From positions 1-8,913 of the forward strand of contig JAEMTM010000011.1 of the NCBI GenBank assembly GCA_016462305.1: a DNA stretch of 8,913 nucleotides, written 5' to 3'. The position numbers and the translations under genes are program-made. The stretch's first letter is position 1. Every line of letters starts with the position of its first letter. The DNA is from Sphingomonadaceae bacterium. Lineage in GTDB: Bacteria > Pseudomonadota > Alphaproteobacteria > Sphingomonadales > Sphingomonadaceae. Below the pieces are notes generated by a model. It searched no databases. It was not told the origin of the DNA and worked only from the letters and a program-made list of their open reading frames with translations. Shown here piece by piece: positions 1-6,518 of the stretch.

Positions 1-7
1 CCATGGG

Positions 8-25
8 TTCCCGCTTTCGCGGGAA
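8..25. repeat. Short intergenic hairpin repeat upstream of prfA
   Basis: A perfect 7-bp inverted repeat, TTCCCGC (8-14) and GCGGGAA (19-25), closes on a TTTC loop and is followed by TGACAATTTT. This GC-rich stem with a trailing TGACA resembles a dispersed extragenic palindrome common between genes in alphaproteobacteria; that is recognition from memory. It may also help end transcription of the unseen upstream gene, because a short T-run follows a few bases after the stem, but the run is not directly adjacent as in a classic intrinsic terminator. Confidence 0.55.
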
Positions 26-55
26 TGACAATTTTGGGGTATTGGGGTTGGCCCT

Positions 56-1132
56 TTGAAAATCTCCCCGCACCGCATCGCGCAAATTGAATCGCGCTTT
101 TCTGAGCTTGAGGCGCGGATGGCTTCGGGGCGGTTGGAGGGCGATGCTTTTGTCGCCGCCTCGCGCGAATATGCGGAGTTGGAGCCTGTGGCCAAGGCCG
201 CAGCCGAAGTCCGGCGCTTGCGCACGGAAATCGAAACGCTTGGCGCTATGGCGCAGGATGCTTCCGACCCTGATTTGCATGCGATGGCGGTTGAGGAGCT
301 GGACGTTGTCACGCAGCAGTTGTCGAACGCGGAGACGTCGCTCGCTATTTCCTTGCTGCCCCGCGATTCTGCCGATGACCGCCCTGCGATGCTGGAAATT
401 CGTGCGGGCACGGGTGGCGATGAGGCTGCGTTATTCGCTGGCGATTTATATCGTATGTATGAACGCTATGCCGCGGGGCAGGGGTGGAAGATTGAGCCGA
501 TTTCGGTCAGCGCCTCCGATGTGGGTGGCTATAAAGAAGTGGTCGTCGCGATCAAGGGCGTTGGCGTGTTTGCCAAGCTGAAATATGAAAGCGGCGTCCA
601 CCGTGTGCAGCGCGTGCCCGTGACCGAAAGCGGCGGGCGCATCCACACCAGTGCGGCGACGGTGGCGGTGCTGCCGGAGCCGACGGAAGTGGATATCCAG
701 ATCGAGGCGCGCGACCTGAAAATCGACGTTTACCGTGCGTCTGGTGCGGGCGGACAGCATGTGAACACGACTGATTCTGCCGTACGCATTACCCATTTGC
801 CGACCGGAATAGTCGTCACCTGTCAGGACGGACGCAGCCAGCACAAGAACAAGGAACAGGCGATGCAGGTCCTGCGCGCCCGGATGTATGAAAAAGAGCG
901 TGAGGAGGCGCAGGGGGCCGAAGCAGAGGCACGCAAGGCGATGGTTGGCTCCGGCGACCGATCCGAACGCATCCGCACCTATAACTTTCCCCAAGGCCGC
1001 GTGACCGACCACCGGATCAACCTCACGTTACATAAGCTGCCCGAGATATTGGAAGGCGGCGGATTAAGTGAATTGGTCGCCGCGTTAATTGCCGAGGATC
1101 AGGCCGAACGTATGGCGGGGCTCTCTGAATAA
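56..1132 (+). CDS. prfA: Peptide chain release factor 1 (RF1)
   Basis: RF1 recognises UAA and UAG stop codons in the ribosomal A site and triggers hydrolysis of the peptidyl-tRNA; it acts in the cytosol. The protein has 358 residues, close to the 360 of E. coli RF1. Visible landmarks are an N-terminal helical region (about 1-100), the stop-codon tripeptide PVT at 188-190 (the RF1 P-x-T form, not the SPF of RF2) within VHRVQRVPVTESGGRIHTSA, and the catalytic GGQ loop at 232-234 in GAGGQHVNTTDSAVRI. The start is a TTG at 56: an in-frame stop at 26-28 precedes it with no ATG, GTG or TTG between, and the next ATG (codon 22) would delete a conserved N-terminal stretch. The Shine-Dalgarno is weak (GGGG at 44-47). 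prmC, which methylates the GGQ glutamine and often follows prfA, is absent here; the next gene is convergent and unrelated. Confidence 0.97.
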   Translation: MKISPHRIAQIESRFSELEARMASGRLEGDAFVAASREYAELEPVAKAAAEVRRLRTEIETLGAMAQDASDPDLHAMAVEELDVVTQQLSNAETSLAISLLPRDSADDRPAMLEIRAGTGGDEAALFAGDLYRMYERYAAGQGWKIEPISVSASDVGGYKEVVVAIKGVGVFAKLKYESGVHRVQRVPVTESGGRIHTSAATVAVLPEPTEVDIQIEARDLKIDVYRASGAGGQHVNTTDSAVRITHLPTGIVVTCQDGRSQHKNKEQAMQVLRARMYEKEREEAQGAEAEARKAMVGSGDRSERIRTYNFPQGRVTDHRINLTLHKLPEILEGGGLSELVAALIAEDQAERMAGLSE

Positions 1133-1140
1133 ACCTCATT

Positions 1141-1294
1141 CCTCTCCCCTTGCGGGAGAGGATAGCGAAGCCTTAGCAGCTTGCTGCTTAGGCGAAGTTG
1201 GTGAGGGGGGTAGACGTCACAGCCCCCTCACCCAGCTACGACTAGCAAACAAGTTTGCAAGTCTGCGCAACCCTCTCCCGCAAAGGGGAGAGGG
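1141..1294. repeat. Mosaic of nested inverted repeats between convergent genes (MITE/REP-like)
   Basis: The gap between prfA and the monooxygenase gene is almost filled by palindromes. The outer ends, 1141-1161 and 1272-1293, are inverted copies of each other apart from one extra A on the right. Each end is also a hairpin: CCTCTCCC/GGGAGAGG on the left and CCCTCTCCC/GGGAGAGGG on the right. Inside lie GCCTTAGCAGC/GCTGCTTAGGC (1170-1193, one mismatch), GGTGAGGGGG/CCCCCTCACC (1200-1209 with 1223-1232, perfect), and GACTAGCAAAC/GTTTGCAAGTC (1240-1263, one mismatch). There is no room for a transposase, so this looks like a non-autonomous dispersed element. It probably also slows transcription from both sides, but no T-tract follows the outer hairpins in either direction, so it is not a standard intrinsic terminator. 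Confidence 0.75.
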
Positions 1295-1302
1295 AAGACT
1301 TA

Positions 1303-2370
1303 CTAAACCGCCAATCGTCCATGTTCCAACCGGGGCAACACATAGCGTGCGAACATGTCGCATTCGTTGATATGCGGGTAGCCGGACAGAATGAATGCCT
1401 CGATACCCAATGCGCGGTAGGCGTTGATTTTGGCGAGCACTTGGTCGGGGTCGCCAACGATTGCCGCGCCGCAGCCTGAACGGGCGCGGCCAATGCCGGT
1501 CCACAAATTATCCTCCAAATAACCATCATTCGCCGCAGCTTGTGCGCGCAGTTCGGCCTGATGCGCAACGCCGAAGGTTTGGGTGTCGAGCGATTTGTTG
1601 CGGATGGCCTCGCCCTGATCAGCGTCTAACTTGGACAGCAAGCGGTTGGCGTAAGCGCGGGCCTCGGCCTCGGTTTCGCGGACGATGACATGCGCGCGGA
1701 AACCATATTTCAGCGTGCGGCCGAATTTGGCGGCGCGCAACGTCATGTCGTCGACCAAGTCCTTGGCACCCTGCAATGTTTCGGGCCACATGAGATATAC
1801 GTCGCAACCTTCGGCGGCGGCGTCCTTGGCGGCGGGTGACAGGCCGCCAAAATAGAGCGGCGGGCATTTACCGCTGACTGTTGTCATGCGCGGCGGGTCA
1901 AGGTCGATCTTGTAATGCGCGCCGTCAATGGACAGATGGTCGCCGTTCAGCAGCGTCTTCAATATGTGCATTGCCTCAACGGTGCGGCGATAGCGGGGTT
2001 CGGAATCCATCTTGTCGCCGGGCAAGTCCGACGAGATGATATTCACATTCAAACGTCCGCCCGAAATCTGATCCAGCGTCGCGATCTGCCGCGCAAGTTG
2101 GGGTGGCCAGCTTTCGCCGATACGCACAGCCATCAGCAATTTGATCCGCGTGGTTAGCGCCGCAATCGCGCTGGCAAAGGCGGTGGTGTCCATGCCAAGG
2201 GCATAGCCCGATGGCAGCAAGATGTTGTCAAACCCGCCTTTTTCGGCGGCCAAAACGATATTGCGGCAATGTTCCCAGCTAGAGGCCAAATTGGGGTCGG
2301 GGACGCCCAGAAATTCATAGTCGTCATCGCAAAGCGCGGAGAACCAGCTTATTTCGACAGGCGTGTTCAT
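1303..2370 (-). CDS. smoC: SsuD-like FMNH2-dependent sulfoquinovose monooxygenase (SmoC-like)
   Basis: A 355-residue flavin-dependent monooxygenase of the bacterial luciferase-like (LLM) family, close to alkanesulfonate monooxygenase SsuD. It shares PPLYFGG (170-176), R225 and H227 in FRAHVIVRET, R297 in the NLWTGIGRARSGCG stretch, and Y331/H333 in LSGYPH; these correspond to SsuD residues that hold flavin and sulfonate. The SsuD active-site Cys54 and His11 are not present: the matching stretches read PSGYALGMDT and WFSALCDD, so the substrate pocket differs. Next to a sulfoquinovosidase and an aldo/keto reductase, the best reading is SmoC, which oxidatively cleaves the C-S bond of sulfoquinovose to sulfite and 6-oxo-glucose in the cytosol. 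The ATG at 2370 overlaps the reductase stop as ATGA and has AAGGGGAG 10 nt upstream. It is the last gene of the operon. No flavin reductase partner (SmoA) is visible. Other LLM sulfonate monooxygenases remain possible if the context is ignored. Confidence 0.86.
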   Translation of the reverse strand: MNTPVEISWFSALCDDDYEFLGVPDPNLASSWEHCRNIVLAAEKGGFDNILLPSGYALGMDTTAFASAIAALTTRIKLLMAVRIGESWPPQLARQIATLDQISGGRLNVNIISSDLPGDKMDSEPRYRRTVEAMHILKTLLNGDHLSIDGAHYKIDLDPPRMTTVSGKCPPLYFGGLSPAAKDAAAEGCDVYLMWPETLQGAKDLVDDMTLRAAKFGRTLKYGFRAHVIVRETEAEARAYANRLLSKLDADQGEAIRNKSLDTQTFGVAHQAELRAQAAANDGYLEDNLWTGIGRARSGCGAAIVGDPDQVLAKINAYRALGIEAFILSGYPHINECDMFARYVLPRLEHGRLAV

Positions 2371-3269
2371 GGCAGCGGCACTCCCCTTGCGGCGACAAGG
2401 ACGCTGTAATAATCCGCGCGTGTCCATTGGATTTTGAACGCATCAGCAGCTTCGGCTATGCGCGCCGGGTTTTGCGAGCCGACAATCGGGATTGGCCGGG
2501 CGGGGTGCGCCATAATCCAGCTATAGGCCGCCGCCGTGCGCGATACACCATGCGCCGTCGCAACCGCCGAAAGGGCATTAGCGACATTTTGTTCACGCGC
2601 ATTTTGCGGGTTGCCAATGCGCCCACCACCCAAAGGCGACCATGCCATCACCGCAAGGTCCATCGCTATCGCTTGATCCAGCTCGCCATTTTCGATGGTG
2701 TCGATCCGCAAGGGCGACAATTCGGGTTGTGTCGAAACGATGGGAACCGAGCTAAATTGCGCCAGCGTCGTGATTTGCGCTTGCGTAAAGTTGGACACGC
2801 CGAATGCGCGGATTTTGCCTGCTATATGTGCGTTTTCGATGGTGCGGGCGATTTCCTGCGGATGCGTCAACATATCGGGCCGGTGAATTTGCCACAGGTC
2901 GATGCGGTCAGTGCGCAAGCGCGTCAGGCTGTCATTGATCGCTTTGGTCAGATATTCCGCGCTGCTGTCATAAGGTGTTGGCGGGGTGATGCCGCCCTTC
3001 GTCGCCAATATCATGCGGTCGCGATATTCAGGGGCTTGCGTAAATATGTGACCGAGCAGTTCTTCGGCCTTACCAAAACCTTGGTCGCCAAAACCGTAAA
3101 TATCGGCGGTGTCGAACAGGGTGATGCCAGCGGCAAACGCGGCGTCAATGGCGGCTCTAGCAGCGGACAATTCAAGCCCGGCAAAGCGCCACATGCCCCA
3201 TGCGAGCGACGAGATTTCTATGCCACTTTTGCCCAAGGGGCGCGTGTGCGGAGGGAGAGGAAGCGTCAT
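2367..3269 (-). CDS. smoB: Aldo/keto reductase, probable 6-oxo-glucose reductase (SmoB-like)
   Basis: A 300-residue NAD(P)H-dependent aldo/keto reductase with a complete catalytic tetrad: D53 and Y58 in LFDTADIYG, K91 in LATKGG, and H129 in LWQIHRPD. Cofactor-binding landmarks are GVSNF (157-161), AWSPLGGG (209-216) and PIVGSQNPARI (261-271). The overall pattern (IHRPD, AWSPLGGGR, short C-terminus) also resembles E. coli YdhF. Beside a sulfoquinovosidase and an SsuD-like monooxygenase, the likely role is SmoB: reduction of the 6-oxo-glucose left after desulfonation to glucose. Both ends overlap neighbours by 4 nt as ATGA: its start with the LacI stop, its stop with the monooxygenase start. 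The only Shine-Dalgarno candidate is a weak AAGAG in an A-rich stretch, so translation probably depends on coupling to the regulator gene. The family is certain; the substrate is inferred from context. Confidence 0.85.
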   Translation of the reverse strand: MTLPLPPHTRPLGKSGIEISSLAWGMWRFAGLELSAARAAIDAAFAAGITLFDTADIYGFGDQGFGKAEELLGHIFTQAPEYRDRMILATKGGITPPTPYDSSAEYLTKAINDSLTRLRTDRIDLWQIHRPDMLTHPQEIARTIENAHIAGKIRAFGVSNFTQAQITTLAQFSSVPIVSTQPELSPLRIDTIENGELDQAIAMDLAVMAWSPLGGGRIGNPQNAREQNVANALSAVATAHGVSRTAAAYSWIMAHPARPIPIVGSQNPARIAEAADAFKIQWTRADYYSVLVAARGVPLP

Positions 3270-4297
3270 ATTTTTTTGCTCTTTTTTGGATAAGGGAAAT
3301 AGGGTGGGGCCACGGATTCGCGGCTGATAAGTTCGTGCGGCAGGCGGCGATGCTCAATTCCGCCTTCGCCAAACAACAGGTCGGCGGCGGTCGAGGCAAG
3401 GTCGCGAACCGGCTGGCGCACGGTCGTCAAGGGCGGCCAGACAACACGCGCCAGCGTGGTATCGTCAAAGCCCACAACCGAAAGCCGCTCTGGGATTTGA
3501 ATGCCGCGCCGATGCGCGACCGCAAGCACGCCCGATGCCATATCGTCGTTCGATGCGAAAATCGCGGTTGGCGGGTGCTTGAGCGACAAGAACTGCTCGG
3601 TGGCAGATACGCCGCTTTCAAAATCAAACCGTCCCTCGGCAATCAGGTCAGAATCAAACGATATGCCGACGCGTCCCAATGCACGTTCATAACCCGCTTG
3701 TCGTTCACTACTCGCCTTATGATTTGGGTGGCCCTTGATAAAGCCGATCCGCCGATGCCCGATGTTGATGAGCTTCGTCGTCATGTCGTCGGCGGCCTGC
3801 ATGTCATCCATGAAGACGGAACTGGTCAACGCATGGTTGGTACCCGGCGAGATGCGCACAAAGGGAATGTTGAGCGCCTCAAGTGCGTTCAGCACAGGCA
3901 CGCAATCGGTGACGGGGGAGGAGAGTATCGCGCCGTCCACATGCGTTTGCCGCACCATGCCGCGCACCTGTTCACCGACATCAGGGTCGGCCACATCGAC
4001 CGGCTGCGCGATTAAGCGCATGCCCTCTTGATGGCAACGGTCCCAGCATCCTTGCATGATCTGGTGCATATAATAAGGGCTATGATTGTCGTAGATTAAA
4101 GCGATCTGCCCGGATTTGGTACCTGCCAATATGCGCGCGGCGATGCTTGGGCTAAAGCCAAGCTCCGACATGGCGGCGTCCACTTTGGCCTTGGTGGCCG
4201 CACTCACATAAGGATGGTCGTTGAGCACGCGGCTGACGGTTTTTACCGCCACGCCGGCTAGCTTTGCGACATCACGTATGTTGGCGCGCGGGTTCAT
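3266..4297 (-). CDS. LacI-family transcriptional regulator of the sulfoquinovose operon
   Basis: A 343-residue LacI/GalR regulator. The N-terminal helix-turn-helix is IRDVAKLAGVAVKTVSRVLN (7-26), followed by the hinge helix near PSIAARILAG (50-59) and a periplasmic-binding-protein-like sugar domain (about 63-330) with GHRRIGFIKG (180-189), IFASNDD (246-252), SVVGFDD (273-279) and PLTTVRQP (289-296). Such proteins usually repress a nearby sugar operon until a sugar or sugar phosphate binds. Lying second in the operon, it probably controls this operon, itself, and perhaps the divergent receptor gene. The likely effector, sulfoquinovose, a glycoside of it or a product, is inference. The ATG overlaps the sulfoquinovosidase stop as ATGA and has only a weak CAGGG 11 nt upstream. 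The C-terminus is lysine-rich (YPKKSKKI) and encoded by A-runs just before the reductase start. Confidence 0.92.
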   Translation of the reverse strand: MNPRANIRDVAKLAGVAVKTVSRVLNDHPYVSAATKAKVDAAMSELGFSPSIAARILAGTKSGQIALIYDNHSPYYMHQIMQGCWDRCHQEGMRLIAQPVDVADPDVGEQVRGMVRQTHVDGAILSSPVTDCVPVLNALEALNIPFVRISPGTNHALTSSVFMDDMQAADDMTTKLINIGHRRIGFIKGHPNHKASSERQAGYERALGRVGISFDSDLIAEGRFDFESGVSATEQFLSLKHPPTAIFASNDDMASGVLAVAHRRGIQIPERLSVVGFDDTTLARVVWPPLTTVRQPVRDLASTAADLLFGEGGIEHRRLPHELISRESVAPPYFPYPKKSKKI

Positions 4298-6306
4298 GCC
4301 GAAAACGCCCTGCGGATGGACGCAAATAGGTCAGCATATTTGCTGTCGATGCGGGTGAAGACCGGGGGTTGGCCGTTCGGCGCGGCTATGTCGTGCGTGC
4401 CTTTGCCATAGGTTTTGCCCGACCAGAGATGGACCCAGTCGCCATCGGGTATCACCACCGGGCGGCTGTCTTGGCCTTCCACAACGACGGGTGCCACGAT
4501 CATGTCAGCACCATAAAGATATTGGTCCTGAATGTCATAATATGCCGGGTCGTCATAATGCAGGAATAGGGGCCGTTGCAGCGGCAGGCCAGTTGCCGCC
4601 GCTTCGTCGCAAAGCGCACGAACATAAGGCGCAAGCTGCGCATGGACTTGGCTCATCCGTGCAAAATGGCTGAGGATTTCCGGACTGCTGTCGAGTTGCA
4701 GATTGTCCGCCGGGCGGTTGCCTTCATGGCTGCGCATCATAGGGGCGAATGCGGCAAGGTCGATCCAGCGGTGCATGAGTTCTGCCGTCCGCACCACGCC
4801 GTGCAGGCTGGTGTAGCCGCCCAAGTCGCTATGGTGATAGGCATTGCCCAACAATCCGGACGACAAGGCGGCTGTTATCACGGTGTTGATGCCGTCATGC
4901 CGCGTGAAATCGACGCATTGGTCGCCCGCCCATAATGCGGGGCAATAGGCCTGAACGCCGGAAAAACCCGCGCGCATGAAGAAGGTCGCGTCATGCGTTT
5001 TGCCGCGCGATGCGATGGCATCGGCGTTCACCTTCGCCCATAAGACGGGCCAGCGATTATGCGTCTCCATCGGGTCGGTTCCGTCGAACAAGCGCACATC
5101 GGTTGGCAGATATTCGCCAAAATCGGCCATCCAACCCGACAATCCGAGATCGAGCATTTCTTGGCCGATGATGCGATCAGCAAACCAGTTTGCGGCGTCT
5201 GGATTGGTGAAATCCACGACGCCTGCGTCAAATTCGCCAAAGTCGACGGCATAGGCGGTGTCGCTGTCCTGCCGCAATGCGAGATAATTGTTGGCCAGCG
5301 CCTCTTGATACAGCGCGCCATCCACCGCCAGATAGGGGTTCACATAGCCCAAAAAGCGAATGCCACGTTTGGCCAGCGAAGCGATGTGCGCGGGAAGTTC
5401 TGGATAGCGTGCGGCATTCCATTTCCAGTCCCAGAACAAGCGTTTGCCGAAACTGGTTTTGCGGATGCCAACCCAATCCTCGCACCACAGCCCCGTAATC
5501 GCCGCGCCAGAGGCGGCTATAGCATCGAAGCGGTCAAATGTGTCTGCGCCGTCTTTCAGGCCGACAATCGCCCCAGAAATCGCCCAATCGGGCAAGGGCG
5601 GTTGACGCCCGAAACGGTTGGACAATTTTGTCACCAGATCGGGCAGCGATGGCGCGTCGAATAGCTCCAAATCCATATTGGCCGACCAGCATTCGACACC
5701 AACCCGGCCCGCTTCGGTCAGATCTAGGACACAATAGGCCGTCGTTTCGAGGTGCACCGCATGAAGCGCACTGCTCACCCATGTCGGCTGCGGATAATTG
5801 GTCGTCCAATAATCACCGCCCGCCAAGCCATTGGCATCCATGGTCTGCGTCAGCGCGGTCGACTTATCGCGGCCAACCCCAGGCTCCGACGTCCAGAACG
5901 GAAAGCGCCGCCCGTTCAACCGCAAATAAGACATTTGCTCCCCGCCGCCCCAAAATGCCTCGGACGCTTCGGATTGCATATTTATCCAAAGACGGTTGAA
6001 CGCGGGGTCACTGCAACGCAGTTCAAGTGCCGATTGCTGGGGCCGCTGCGTCAGCTTGAGCGTAACCACCACATCAGGGCGCGCCGCATTCCAAAGGCGG
6101 ATGATGCCATCTGCCTCGGCACAGCAATCCAGCATTAATCGCGTTTGAACGATGTCGTCGATACGAAAATTGCCACGAACCATTTCAAGGTCCGGTGATC
6201 CAATTCCCACTTCAATCGCAGGCGCCTTATTGCGATGCGACATCATGCAGACGTCATCGCGCATGAGGTCAAAGCCCTCTGATCGCATCATGACCGTGAA
6301 TGGCAA
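4294..6306 (-). CDS. smoI: Sulfoquinovosidase, glycoside hydrolase family 31 (YihQ/SmoI type)
   Basis: A retaining alpha-glycosidase that releases sulfoquinovose from sulfoquinovosyl glycerol or sulfolipid. At 670 residues it is close to E. coli YihQ (678), which I recall well enough to match residues: nucleophile D395 in WMADFGEYLPTD (YihQ D405), acid/base D462 in LWAGDQ (D472), and the sulfonate-binding set R289 and W292 in TSFGKRLFWDWKWN (R301, W304) plus Y498 in HSDLGGY (Y508). Ordinary GH31 alpha-glucosidases lack this sulfonate set, so the substrate class is well supported. The start chosen is TTG at 6306: AAGGAG lies 6 nt upstream, and the protein then begins MPFTVMM, in register with the YihQ N-terminus. 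An in-frame ATG at 6399 would add 31 unconserved residues. There is no signal peptide, so it should act in the cytosol and needs imported glycoside. It is the first gene of the operon; its stop overlaps the LacI start as ATGA. Confidence 0.95.
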   Translation of the reverse strand: MPFTVMMRSEGFDLMRDDVCMMSHRNKAPAIEVGIGSPDLEMVRGNFRIDDIVQTRLMLDCCAEADGIIRLWNAARPDVVVTLKLTQRPQQSALELRCSDPAFNRLWINMQSEASEAFWGGGEQMSYLRLNGRRFPFWTSEPGVGRDKSTALTQTMDANGLAGGDYWTTNYPQPTWVSSALHAVHLETTAYCVLDLTEAGRVGVECWSANMDLELFDAPSLPDLVTKLSNRFGRQPPLPDWAISGAIVGLKDGADTFDRFDAIAASGAAITGLWCEDWVGIRKTSFGKRLFWDWKWNAARYPELPAHIASLAKRGIRFLGYVNPYLAVDGALYQEALANNYLALRQDSDTAYAVDFGEFDAGVVDFTNPDAANWFADRIIGQEMLDLGLSGWMADFGEYLPTDVRLFDGTDPMETHNRWPVLWAKVNADAIASRGKTHDATFFMRAGFSGVQAYCPALWAGDQCVDFTRHDGINTVITAALSSGLLGNAYHHSDLGGYTSLHGVVRTAELMHRWIDLAAFAPMMRSHEGNRPADNLQLDSSPEILSHFARMSQVHAQLAPYVRALCDEAAATGLPLQRPLFLHYDDPAYYDIQDQYLYGADMIVAPVVVEGQDSRPVVIPDGDWVHLWSGKTYGKGTHDIAAPNGQPPVFTRIDSKYADLFASIRRAFSA

Positions 6307-6312
6307 TGTTTG

Positions 6313-6318
6313 CTCCTT
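6313..6318 (-). promoter_or_regulatory. Shine-Dalgarno site fixing the TTG start of the sulfoquinovosidase
   Basis: On the minus strand AAGGAG is followed by a 6-nt spacer (CAAACA) and then TTG at 6306-6304. This is the only strong ribosome binding site near the gene start, and it favours the TTG over the upstream in-frame ATG at 6399. Confidence 0.8.
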
Positions 6319-6380
6319 CAATCTTGTCCAGGCGGTCGCTATGGCAACAATGCAACAGTCCCGACTTAAAAATCGCCGCC

Positions 6381-6401
6381 ATATGACACCGCTAGACATA
6401 T
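6381..6401. promoter_or_regulatory. Imperfect inverted repeat over the operon promoter, possible operator
   Basis: A 21-bp span with 5-bp arms ATATG (6381-6385) and CATAT (6397-6401), plus one further matching pair (C6387/G6395). It covers the proposed -10 and part of the spacer, where a repressor would block transcription. The centre is not the clean CG-centred palindrome usual for LacI-family operators, so assignment to the operon's LacI protein is tentative. Confidence 0.25.
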
Positions 6402-6409
6402 TGAGTCAA
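6381..6409 (-). promoter_or_regulatory. Candidate sigma70-type promoter of the sulfoquinovose operon
   Basis: On the minus strand TTGACT (6409-6404, five of six bases matching the -35 consensus) is followed after exactly 17 nt by TCATAT (6386-6381, a weak -10). A start near 6374 would give a leader of about 70 nt before the TTG at 6306. The promoter overlaps two inverted repeats that could be operators. Transcription start data would be needed to confirm it. Confidence 0.45.
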
Positions 6410-6410
6410 T
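6400..6410. promoter_or_regulatory. Palindrome ATTGAGTCAAT over the -35 box, possible operator
   Basis: Perfect 5-bp arms ATTGA and TCAAT flank a single central G. The palindrome overlaps the proposed -35 element of the minus-strand promoter. It could bind a dimeric regulator. It is short enough to arise by chance. Confidence 0.25.
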
Positions 6411-6437
6411 CTGGTAACAACCCCGCCATTGATAAGG

Positions 6438-6451
6438 TATATTCCAATATA
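6438..6451. promoter_or_regulatory. Inverted repeat TATATT-CC-AATATA upstream of the receptor gene
   Basis: Perfect 6-bp arms TATATT (6438-6443) and AATATA (6446-6451) with a CC centre lie 68 bp before the receptor start, in the AT-rich half of the divergent region. The position suits a promoter or operator for the receptor. I could not place a convincing -35/-10 pair for that gene. AT-rich palindromes occur easily by chance. Confidence 0.3.
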
Positions 6452-6509
6452 GATTTTATTGCTTGCACAAACTCAAGTAATTTGGTTGAGAAACGGATGA
6501 CCATTTTTA

Positions 6510-6515
6510 GGGAGG
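6510..6515 (+). promoter_or_regulatory. Shine-Dalgarno site of the TonB-dependent receptor
   Basis: GGGAGG ends 3 nt before the first ATG (6519) and 6 nt before the second, adjacent ATG (6522). The spacing favours 6522 as the true start, which would shorten the protein by one methionine only. Confidence 0.75.
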
Positions 6516-6518
6516 TAT

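Noticed and set aside
446..1012. 188-codon minus-strand open frame inside prfA
   Set aside because: Antisense shadow of a highly conserved gene, with no recognisable protein features.
1141..1294. CRISPR array or intrinsic terminator pair at the prfA-monooxygenase junction
   Set aside because: The repeats are inverted and nested, not regularly spaced direct repeats, and no T-tract follows the outer hairpins in either direction.
2371..2427. 19-residue N-terminal extension of the monooxygenase from an ATG at 2427
   Set aside because: The extension lies inside the reductase gene; the ATG at 2370 has a ribosome binding site and the ATGA overlap used throughout the operon.
2427..4015. Long plus-strand open frames of 288 and 271 codons opposite the reductase and LacI genes
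   Set aside because: Arginine- and histidine-rich translations with no recognisable domain; they mirror well-supported minus-strand genes.
4294..6306. Ordinary GH31 alpha-glucosidase or alpha-xylosidase
   Set aside because: The TSFGKR..W motif and the HSDLGGY tyrosine match the sulfonate-binding set of YihQ, and the neighbours are desulfonation enzymes.
6307..6399. N-terminal extension of the sulfoquinovosidase from an ATG at 6399, with a hydrophobic run resembling a signal peptide
   Set aside because: No similarity to YihQ, no ribosome binding site for that ATG, and it overlaps the proposed promoter; the TTG at 6306 with AAGGAG is better.
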